Below are positions 55,819-64,000 of a DNA stretch of 64,000 nucleotides, piece by piece. The notes beneath the pieces were generated by a model. That model saw nothing but the letters and a program-made list of their open reading frames with translations, was not told where the DNA came from and searched no databases. Both the position numbers and the translations under genes were made by a program. Source of the stretch: Anaeramoeba flamelloides. Its lineage: Eukaryota; Metamonada; Anaeramoebidae. Position 1 is the stretch's first letter; every line of letters starts with the position of its first letter. The stretch is from assembly GCA_027625915.1 (NCBI GenBank), contig JANTQA010000072.1, forward strand, positions 1,984,001 to 2,048,000, written 5' to 3'.

Positions 55819-58090
55819 TAATAAAGTAGTGAAAATTTCTGATCTTGATTTTATGTTATATTTTTTAGGAGTTAAAATTAGTATATATTGTTTCCTTTTT
55901 AATTGGAAAAAACAGTTTCATGGCTTTTTTAATCCCAATAAATTTAAAAATAGAATTGTAAAACAAACTGAATTTATTTAGCTGTTTAAAAAATCATCTG
56001 TGTTTCCCCCTTTTCTTATTTAAAGTTTTTTATTCAAATTGGTCAAATTACTTTTGATCCAAAAAATGTTATTATTTATTTTTTTCATTTTCAGGAAATA
56101 TTTCAACCAATATATTTTGAAAGATACACCTTAATCATTGATTCAATTAATATTAATATTTAACTGAAATTAATATTGCCAATTAACGAATACCTTCATT
56201 AACAAAGATGATTTTTTATTAAATGTAAAAAAAAAAAATTACCCACTTTTTTTTGAAAATACCTTACTTGATAAATAACCCCTTATGAGAGTAGAAAAAT
56301 CTATGATCATTTTAAAAATTATTATTGTTTTCCAATTTCTTGTTGGCTGAAAATATTGGTCCTTTTTTTTATATTTTTGGAGCTAAAAAAAAGAAAAATA
56401 AAAATTTTCAAAAGATTTTTTATGTATAAGGTATCTCATTTTTAATAATAAATGAAAGTTTATACTACAAATAAAATTTAAAATGCAATCTTATTATTTT
56501 ATTTTAAAAAAGAGTAATTATAGTGAATTTATTACAATAATGAAAAATAGAAGAAGAAAAATAATTAAAATATTCTATCGGTTATAATAGTATTTGTTTG
56601 ACCAAATTAAAAAATTATCTACTATCTTTAGGTTTTTAAGTATTTAATTGAGAGGTCAAAGTACTGAAAAAAACATATCTTATTTTAAAAATAAAAATAA
56701 AATAAATAAATATTTAAATGAAAAAAGATCATAAAAATATGAATTTTAATTTATTTTCCATATTTTAAATATTCTGAAATTTAAAAGATTATATAATATT
56801 TTTTTTCGAAATATTACTAACATAAATCATTAACTAATATTAATACCATATGTTATTTACTACTATTTTTTTTATTTTGTTAAATTCTAGTTATTAATTT
56901 GAATTAAATTTATTAGTTTGAATATATTTAAGGAGTATTTTGAGTATAAAAGGATAAATATGGATTATGAAAATCATTTATTTTTATTTCTATTTTCAAG
57001 TATGAAAAAAACAGTAATCTATGAGACAAAGCAAATGTATCAAAAATACAGAGAATTAAAAAAAAAAGGGGGGGGGGGGGGGGGGGGTGGGGGTTAAAAA
57101 AGTGAAATTATTCATCATCGTGAGATTTATGTATGGAAGAATTTTTCAAACAGAATAACAATCAAGTTGATTTTTTTTTAAAAGAAAAGAATTGAAAATT
57201 TTGGAAAGAAATAAAAGAAATTTTACTTTGTAAATGAAAAATTAAAGAATAATTTTTTTTTGGAAACTAAATTAAATGACACGAATGTATTATGTGACTA
57301 TAGACCTTTTAATAAAAAAAAATTCCAAAACAATTACTTATCAAAAATAAATCGAAAAAAAAATAAAAGAGCAAAAGTATGGAATAATAATATTTTATAT
57401 GTATTACTTAAGATCTAATTTTCTTGGAATTTCGAGTGTTTATGAACACATTCCAAGTAAAATTTGCTTAATATTGGGATTTTTCAACAAAATTTTTTTC
57501 TTTATTTTTTTTTTTTAATTTGTTTCGAATTTTTGAAGTAAAGAAATTGGAAAAGAATTTCCAAAAATGTGAAAAAAAAAAAAAATACAAAACACCAAAG
57601 TTTTTTTTTTTATAGAGACATAAGTGCTTCAAAGTTTTCCAAATTAATAGTAAAACTATTGAAACTTTCCTTTTTTGGATTATAACTAATGAATTCATTA
57701 TAATAATTCATATTCTGTAATTAATCTTGGATCTAACAATCAAATTATGAAAAAATACTTTTGATTGTGTTGAACTTTTTAAGGTTTTAAAAAAGTATTA
57801 TCGAAAATATTTTAATATAATACATTTGTGGTTTTTCGTATATTTTTTTGTTCAACAAAAAGATTAAAATTGTGAAAAACACGGTGAATAAATAAATTAT
57901 CTTTTTTTCAATTTTAAATGAAATTATATTTTTTCAAGCTAGTCTATTTTTTATATATAAAATATTTCAATGCTTCTTTGTTTTATTTTAATAATCAGTA
58001 TTTAGACAATTTTTACACATATAATAAGATTTTTTTCATCACCCAATAGGTTAATTACCATATCTTACCTTGTCTCTTATGTTCCTTATA
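55819..58090. other. AT-rich region with scattered relics
   Basis: An inverted fragment of family N lies at about 56075-56272. A G tract lies at 57068-57093. Around 57100-57420 one reads short coding-like runs (IIHHREIYVWKNF; KLNDTNVLCDYRPF) with many stops, probably a dead mobile element. Nothing else recognised. Confidence 0.4.
57068..57093 (+). repeat. G20-T-G5 homopolymer tract
   Basis: Twenty consecutive G, one T and five G, following A7. It is the only such tract in this AT-dominated window, and its length may be unreliable in sequencing. Confidence 0.85.
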
Positions 58091-58606
58091 TAAACTATCT
58101 TTCATAATAATTGGCCCATTAAAAATCAAATTTTAAATAAAAATATTTTTAATAATTGAAGTTATCTATTATAATATAAAAATTTAGATTTTAATATTCA
58201 ATTCTATACTCAAGAGATATTTATTTTTGTCTAAAAATAAAAGAAAAAAAAATAAAACAAACTGTTAAAAAAAATTTGGACATTTATTTTGAAATAAGCA
58301 TTACATAAAAAATTGAAAATATAAAAAAGTAAAAAAACATATTTGTCGATTCTCCTTCCATTTGAATAACTAAATCTAATCTCTTTTTCATATTTGAAAC
58401 CAATTTTTTCATTAATTCATCTGTTACTTCTTTCCAATTTTTCATTTTCATTTTCTATTTTAACAAAAAACTTTTGAAAAAATAAAAAAGAGAAAAAATG
58501 ATTTATTTGCAAACTTTTCATTGTGAAAGGAAAAACTTCAAAACGATACAAAAGCAATTCCTTATTCAATTGTAAGGTGGGCCATTTATTATGAAATTTG
58601 GTTTAT
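58091..58606 (-). mobile_element. Family E Tc1/mariner deletion derivative, copy 1
   Basis: Inverted ends: left 'taaactatctttcataataa', right (inverted) 'taaaccaaatttcataataa'. On the minus strand the middle reads NWKEVTDELMKKLVSNMKKR and then LDLVIQMEGEST. This matches the C-terminus of Tc1-type transposases ('W..I..E...KLV.SM..R...VI...G..T.Y'). The rest of the transposase is gone, so it is a deletion derivative that could be mobilised only in trans. Confidence 0.75.
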
Positions 58607-59026
58607 ATTTATATTCTTTAAAATCGTAATTTACAAACTTAAAATGGTATTATTTTTCTTTTAATAGTTATTTGGTATTGAAAAAAAAACACCTATTATT
58701 TCATATGAATTAGACACTTGAAAACTTTGATTTTTCATAAAATAAAAAATACATACTCTCTGTTTTCAAATTAAAAAATATTTTGTATTTATTTTTCCTT
58801 TTCAAAAAACGAGAAAGTTTACTTCTGATTAAAAACATCAATCAACCTATCTTTACGATATATATATATAAATAACACTCTATTTTTTAAACTCTTTTGA
58901 AAAAAAAGAATCAAATAAATTGATGAGAATTAATAAAAACAAAGAAAATTGAAAAAATAAATATTTTTTCTTCTTATTTTATTTTAATTAAATAACAAAA
59001 AGGATCTCAAAAAAGATAATTTCAAA
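58607..59026. other. 3' flank of the nurim-like gene
   Basis: AT-rich sequence with a short (TA)n run near 58858-58870; nothing else recognised. Confidence 0.4.
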
Positions 59027-59836
59027 TTAGTTATTTTTATGGTAATACTTATTTCTTCTTCTTTGAAGGTAACGATTATAAATATTGTAAGGGTTACTTT
59101 TTTCCCATAACAGATGAAGAGTTGAGGACATGAAATCTTTGCCGTTTTGGATGTCTTCTTCTTCAGCTAAGGAGGTGGTTAAAAGATAAATGGACATGAC
59201 TAATGCGAAAACTAAACGGTCAAGTGTCATTTTTTGGGAGGAGAAGAGGATCAAAATGGGGCCAAGAAAGATTGGGGATTTGTCTCTTGAGAGCAATTGA
59301 TTAAATTTGCTCTTGATGTCCAATTTGTCTGCATCAAACAAGCCATAAAGAGCAAGGTTTATTTCAAACAAGCTCATTAAATAATATTTGACTAGCTGGT
59401 AGATGGTAATGGAAAAGCCAAAAATGAAGAACAACTTTGGGATTAACGCTGATTGGAATTGCCAATAGATCTGTTCATTAATTAAAGGTACCCAACAGAT
59501 AATAATTGCAATGATCGCCAAAGAACTAACTGTGGTCGTAATTTTGACACACACTTTCATTCCACCTAACATTCGCGAGAGTCGTGTTAAATAGACTCGA
59601 ATGAAAAGCTGGACAAAGAAAAAGAGGAAAAGGAGTCCACCATTCCACATATACCTTTTGGCATTTGTGTCCAAATATTTTGATAAACAAACTTCAGGAT
59701 CATAAATTGGTTGTACGAAATGGAATGGATAATTGGTTGGTGTCAAAAATTTATAAACGACATAGAAAAAATATGTGTTCACAATGAAGAAAACCAAGTT
59801 TAGGATTTGGTTTCCTATTTTTTGCAAGATCCCCAT
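59027..59836 (-). CDS. Nurim-like multi-pass nuclear-envelope membrane protein
   Basis: A single exon of 269 residues (nurim is about 260). Six hydrophobic segments: about 10-31, 66-84, 101-118, 132-155, 188-199 and 207-223. The alignment landmarks with animal nurim are WNGGLLFLFFFVQ (WDLGLLLLFVGQ in human) and especially DRLVFALVMSIYL followed by an acidic EEEDIQ stretch (DRLLLAFLLTLYL...QQDL). Nurim belongs to the isoprenylcysteine methyltransferase-like fold (NnrU/ICMT relatives) and sits tightly in the inner nuclear membrane; no enzymatic activity is established. Here the RHP-type motif before the last segment is replaced by DKSPIF, so catalysis seems unlikely. The basic tail (YLQRRRNKYYHKNN) is extra. 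The family call is by eye, and another six-TM protein is possible. Confidence 0.6.
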   Translation of the reverse strand: MGILQKIGNQILNLVFFIVNTYFFYVVYKFLTPTNYPFHFVQPIYDPEVCLSKYLDTNAKRYMWNGGLLFLFFFVQLFIRVYLTRLSRMLGGMKVCVKITTTVSSLAIIAIIICWVPLINEQIYWQFQSALIPKLFFIFGFSITIYQLVKYYLMSLFEINLALYGLFDADKLDIKSKFNQLLSRDKSPIFLGPILILFSSQKMTLDRLVFALVMSIYLLTTSLAEEEDIQNGKDFMSSTLHLLWEKSNPYNIYNRYLQRRRNKYYHKNN

Positions 59837-60240
59837 TTTGGAAGAAAAGATTTGGTTTTTTTAAATAAAAAAAAAGGAAAAAATGAAGAAAAATAAGAGA
59901 TTGATGAAAAGTTCCAAGGAAAGTGTTTGAGAATACCTAATTGTATTGTAATGGGATTAAAATTGTTTTGAATAATCGATAATTAAGCTGGTTTCTGATT
60001 CCTTTTTAAATAATTATGTTTTTGAGAGTTTAGAATTTTTATGAATAAAATTTTTTAACGTATTTTTCAAAGGAAAACTAGTTAAAAAAAAGTTGAATTT
60101 TCCTTGTTGAAGATAACTGTTCAAGAATTCTTAATTTCGAATTCAATTTGAAGGTACATTTGTTATAATTTCAATTTTAAGGTAGAGTACGTAATTCTAA
60201 GATAAATGCCGAATTTCAAAATATATTTGAAATAAAATAA
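59837..60240. other. 5' flank of the nurim-like gene
   Basis: Promoter side; AT-rich, nothing specific recognised. Confidence 0.4.
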
Positions 60241-60244
60241 TTTT

Positions 60245-61053
60245 TTATCTGTTTAAATAGATAATACTATGTAATTAATAAAAATTCAAATAAATTTTGT
60301 CCTTTGTGGTTAAAGTAGAAATAGAAGGCAATTATAGAAAATATTGATAATTTTTTATGGGTATTCCATACCTATGAAAAAGATCGATTAATTTTTCAAA
60401 ATAAATTAAAAGTACAGTAGTCAAAATAAAGCGTGCAAAAAATTTACTGTTTGTTTCAAAATAAAAAGCGTGTTTTTTTTGTTATAGAAGACCTATACAT
60501 TAACCAATCAAAGAAACTGACAATAAACCCTAAAAAAATATCGTATTGGTTTCTTAAAGTCCTATTATTTAAAAAGAAATTCTAAAAATGAAGGATCAAA
60601 TTTGCAAATTTATCTCAAAAAATAGAGTAAATTTTTCATAAAAATTTTTATAAACAAAAAAACAAAAAAATTGAGAATATTGTGGAAAATTTTCAACTAT
60701 TTGCATGAATAATTTAATTTTTTTTGAAAATAACCAGACTTTTACCCTCAAAATTGATTTGAACTACGGTATACTGTTTGGCAGTAGGTTGGATGTTGCC
60801 TTGGTACAAGAAGAAAAAAAAGCACGGATAATATCCTAAAAAACAGATTATTTTATTTGGGCACGCATTATTTTGATCACTGTAATAAATCTTAATGAAA
60901 TAATTTTAAACTGTAATAATTTGAAATTATTTTCATTAATTAATAATCGTTGATATCTATAATTTTACGCTTAGATTTCTGAAAGGTAATTTAAGTTTAA
61001 TGGCAACTAGAGTGTAATTTACATTTCTTCAATAATAATAAAAAAAAAAAAAA
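60245..61053 (+). mobile_element. LINE 3' fragment with A-tail, interrupted by family G
   Basis: The stretch 60270-60412 aligns with the zinc-knuckle end of the LINE ('aaataaattttgtccttt', 'gaaaatattgat', 'tatgaaaaagatcgattaat'). The LINE resumes at 60885 ('ttaatgaaataattttaaa') and runs to the A-tail at about 61039-61053. Stops mark it as dead. Confidence 0.75.
60415..60882 (+). mobile_element. Family G Tc1-like MITE, TA-flanked, nested in a LINE
   Basis: Flanked by TA (60413-60414 and 60883-60884). Terminal inverted repeats CAGTAGTCAAAATAAAGCG and (inverted) CAGTGATCAAAATAATGCG, with the CAGT start of Tc1-like elements. 468 bp, no transposase. A relic copy lies at 39300-39695. Confidence 0.8.
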
Positions 61054-61057
61054 TAAT

Positions 61058-61662
61058 TTTTTTTTAAAGTAAGGTATTTCCAAAAAAGTGTTGCAATTTT
61101 TTTTTTTACATTCCATAAAAAAATCATCTTTGTTAGGGGAGATATTCGTTAATTGACATTACCAAATCAAGTATAATATTAATATCGATTGAATCAATGG
61201 CCTATGATATTTATTTAAAAATATATTTGATGAAATATTCCTAAAAATGTTAAAAAAAAATAGCACTTTTTTTGGTAAAAATAATGTATGACCAATTTAC
61301 AATAAAAAATTGAAAATGTGGAAAGGGTACCATAGGTTTTTTCAAACAATCAAACACACTTATATTTTTTCAATTCTATTTGAAATTTTGTTGAGATTAA
61401 ACAAGTTATGAAAACGATTTTTTCTAGCAAAAATAAAATAATAAATACCAATTTTCACCAATAAAAAATCTCAGCAAAAATAGCGATCAAACAATTTAAT
61501 ATCTAAACTTTATGAAATAAGATACAAAGAAACTAATTGAATTATTATAAAGAATCTAGAAATGGTATTTAATGATTTTGTAGATTTGAATACTTTTTTG
61601 AAGATTGAGTTTAATAAATATATTTGAAAATAAATTTACCCAACTTTTTTGGAAATAGCTCA
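61058..61662. mobile_element. Family N element
   Basis: Inverted ends: left 'aaggtatttccaaaaaagtg', right (inverted) 'agctatttccaaaaaagttg'. About 600 bp, noncoding. An inverted fragment of the same family lies at about 56075-56272. It abuts the LINE tail on the left and family E copy 2 on the right. Confidence 0.6.
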
Positions 61663-61663
61663 T

Positions 61664-62174
61664 ATAAACTATCTTTCCTAATAATTGGCCCATTAAAAAT
61701 CAAATTTTAAATAAAAATATTTTTAATAATTGAAGTTGTCCATTCTAATATAAAAATTTAGATTTTAATATTCAATACTATACTCAAGAGATATTTATTT
61801 TTGTCTAAAAATAAATGAAAAAAAAATAAAACAAACTGTTAAAAAAAATTGGGACATTTATTTTGAAAGAAGCATTACATGAAAAATTGAAAATTTAAAA
61901 AAGTGAAAAAACATATTTATCGATTCTCCTTCCATTTGAATAACAAAATCTAATCTCTTTTTCATATTTGAAACCAAATTTTTCATTAATTCATCTGTTA
62001 CTTCTTTCAAATTTTTCATTTTCATTTTCCATTTTAACCAAAAACACAGTTGAAAAAATAAAAAAGAGAAAAAATGATTTATTTGCAAACTTTTTATTGT
62101 GAAAGGAAAAACTTCAAAACCATAGAAAAGCAATTCATTATTCAAATGTAAGGTGGGCCATTTATTATAAAATT

Positions 62175-62182
<8 letters not shown>
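61664..62182 (-). mobile_element. Family E Tc1/mariner deletion derivative, copy 2
   Basis: Same ends and length as 58091-58606 and very similar throughout. The minus strand has a 95-codon frame (62145-61858) containing LKEVTDELMKNLVSNMKKRL and DFVIQMEGESIN, the transposase C-terminal segment, fused to 5' leader sequence. The near-identity of copies 1 and 2 suggests recent amplification. Confidence 0.75.
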
Positions 62183-62205
<23 letters not shown>

Positions 62206-62489
62206 GACAAATATTTGGTTCCGATTTAAATTGATTTATGAGGCTAGATCATAAATTAAAGTAGTGAAAAAAAAAAAAAACAGGAACTCAAAATAATTTC
62301 GTAATCATTTTTAATTTTTAATATTCGAAATTTGTTTTTTAATTGATCAATAATTTCCTTCTTTTAAAGAATCAAACTTTGAGAATTATAATATAGTACT
62401 TATTAGAATAATGATTAATTGACTAAAACTTGTTCAAAATAATATTAAATAAATCAAAAAACAAGTGTAAAAAATATCATTTTCCAAAC
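62183..62489. other. AT-rich spacer
   Basis: A (TA)n tract to 62204, then a block with 'gatttaaattgatttatgaggctagatcat' that resembles 41050-41080; otherwise nothing. Confidence 0.4.
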
Positions 62490-62640
62490 TCTAACAAACC
62501 TTTATAAAACTCTATAAATTTTTTAAAAAAAAGTTGATCTACTTTAGCTATCAAACAATTAAATTAGTAACCTTTCAACATTCCACTTCAATGAACTTTA
62601 GGTTGGTTTATTAGAAAGTTCATAAAAAATTTGGTTATAT
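62490..62640 (-). repeat. Dispersed repeat family K, copy 2
   Basis: Reverse complement of 9118-9275, with matching 'ttttccaaactctaacaaa', 'ctactttagctatcaaacaatt' and 'aatgaactttaggttggtt'. Confidence 0.5.
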
Positions 62641-62780
62641 ATAAAAAGGATTTTATATAAAATAAACGAAATTTTACAACTATTTTTTGAATATTAACAA
62701 TTAAAAATACCCACAGAGGAAATTATTTTTCTGGTTTAAAAAGAAAAAAAACTATTAAAACTTTCCCTTCAAAATTACTA

Positions 62781-63350
62781 CTTATGTTCAGAGTTACTAT
62801 TTGTTGAAAAATAAATTGAGTCAAAATTTTCATTCAGCTTTCTTAAAAAAATTGTTTTTGAGATCATAAACTAAATATAAATCTTTAATTCAGTAAACAA
62901 CTTAATATATTTATATTCCTTTTTGAATTGGGGATTTTGATGGTTTGTATTAATTTTATTCTTTTACTGTTGTTTTCAAATTAAAAAAAATAAATTTTTA
63001 TTCCATATTCTTAAATATTTATCCTTCTTTTGGATTATTCATCTAAAAAAACCAAGATCCTCACAAGATCATTTGATTATTATAATCTGGAGTTTTGTTA
63101 ATTTAAATCCCTTAATCTTTGAAACTTTGAGATAATATATATTTTTTTTAATTAGAAAATAACACGTAGAAAAATCGCATGAGTTTGTTTGTCATCTCTA
63201 ATTAATTTTTTACAAGATGTTTAGTTTATGATACAAATAATTGACTGTTATATTTTTAAGGAACCTGAAAGAAAAATTTTCATTTATTAATTGGAAAAAG
63301 ACAGTATATTGAAAAGCTGAATGAAAATTTTGTTACTTTTATTTCGCATT
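62781..63350. repeat. Repeat family L relic with inverted edges
   Basis: 'gagtcaaaattttcattcagctttc' at about 62818-62845 returns inverted at about 63312-63340 ('agctgaatgaaaattttgtta'), so this may be one element of about 560 bp. Parts match the G-alpha intron (about 6130-6330). Confidence 0.5.
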
Positions 63351-64000
63351 CGCGGTATTTTCATGTCACTGATTTTTTTCAATACCGTAACTTAAAAGAT
63401 TCAAAAATATTAATGGGTTTTGTTTCAAAAATTTCATATGATTTTTTTAATCTTGTGAATTGAAATCAACTTGGTAAAAATCATCAAAGATCTTTTTGTT
63501 TTTTTTGTTAACAAATAAAAATGTAATCTTATGATATAATCAAAATTCAATTTGAAAATGATTTTTAGAACCCTATTTCTAGTTTTCATACTACTCTAAC
63601 TGTATTTGTATATTTCTTTTAGTGGTAAATTAATTCAATGTTTTGAATTTGGGTGAAATTTTCCTAATTGCTCAAAGAAGTAAAAAAAAAAACACGTTTT
63701 AATGCTTAACAGAAAATATGAGTAATTTTGGATTATTCAACATTAAAATGTTAAATGTATCAAATTTCTTTCTCTGATTTGTGAACCAAAGAGAATAAAA
63801 ACACTAAAATGTTTGTTACCAAGTTTTATTTGATGTCTCCATTTCAAAATTATCTCATTTTTTTAACAATCGATCACAAATAACAATTTTTTTTGTTTTG
63901 ATCTTTTTTTCACACAAACATAATAATCAAATATCAATTGTAACTGTTCCTAATTTGTAGCCCCGATCACATGTTTTATCGAATCAAAAAAAGTTCAAAC
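63351..64000. other. Right edge of the window, nothing recognised
   Basis: AT-rich sequence without a convincing gene or repeat boundary. Confidence 0.4.

Noticed and set aside
61858-62145. Host gene of 95 residues
   Set aside because: It lies wholly inside a family E element with matched inverted ends and contains a Tc1 transposase C-terminal segment.
1-64000. LTR retrotransposon, endogenous virus or Polinton
   Set aside because: No long terminal direct repeats, protease/integrase, capsid or family B polymerase motifs were seen; the RT pieces are LINE-type.
1-64000. Organellar or bacterial origin because of the high A+T content
   Set aside because: Spliceosomal introns, G-alpha, CK1 and NDR kinase genes show a nuclear eukaryotic genome.

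Overview
The window is nuclear DNA from a eukaryotic protist. It is extremely AT-rich (roughly four bases in five), with poly-A/poly-T tracts everywhere. Spliceosomal introns with GTAAGT/GTAAGA/GTATTT/GTAATT-type donors and AG acceptors cut up the host genes. The gene set (G-protein alpha subunit, CK1, NDR-family kinase, J-domain/RRM splicing cofactor, nurim-like membrane protein) and the Lys/Glu/Asn-rich low-complexity insertions fit a free-living amoeboid or flagellate protist. An anaeramoebid-like metamonad is one guess, but the species cannot be named from this sequence. I see no rRNA, CRISPR, LTR element or convincing tRNA.

Layout, left to right. 1-5114 holds a Tc1-like transposase relic and a TTAA-flanked transposon. 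5115-8546 (+) is a complete three-exon G-alpha gene. 8547-11627 holds an intact tRNA-related SINE with target duplications. 18316-11628 (-) is a CK1-family kinase in three exons; its catalytic domain is split by a 4.3 kb intron. 18317-22427 holds nested transposons. 22428-28517 (+) is a cysteine-rich receptor-like membrane protein whose TM/tail exon lies more than 4.6 kb downstream, past five mobile elements. 28518-34429 is a transposon graveyard built around one LINE copy invaded by at least three other elements. 38892-34430 (-) is a DNAJC17-like gene with a 3.6 kb intron full of nested transposons. 42283-47192 (+) is a four-exon NDR/LATS-like kinase with a large Lys/Ser insert in its N-lobe. 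49-52.8 kb (+) holds short exons of a fibronectin-III-type protein. 53081-54178 (+) is an unrecognised basic protein. 59836-59027 (-) is a nurim-like six-TM protein. The right end is more LINE and DNA-transposon copies.

The main theme is intron colonisation. Most of the apparently gene-poor DNA is intron sequence, and reading frame and splice phase match across gaps of 1 to 5 kb. Exon-by-exon reading joins pieces that look like separate small ORFs into full-length conserved proteins. At least a dozen mobile families are recognisable from matched inverted ends or repeated copies within the window: TTAA-flanked elements, several TA-flanked Tc1/mariner-like elements, foldback MITEs, a LINE and a SINE. 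Many are nested inside one another, which gives a relative chronology.

The host genes belong mostly to signalling (G-alpha, CK1, NDR kinase, receptor-like protein), RNA processing (DNAJC17-like) and the nuclear envelope (nurim-like). Nothing suggests that they form one functional cluster.
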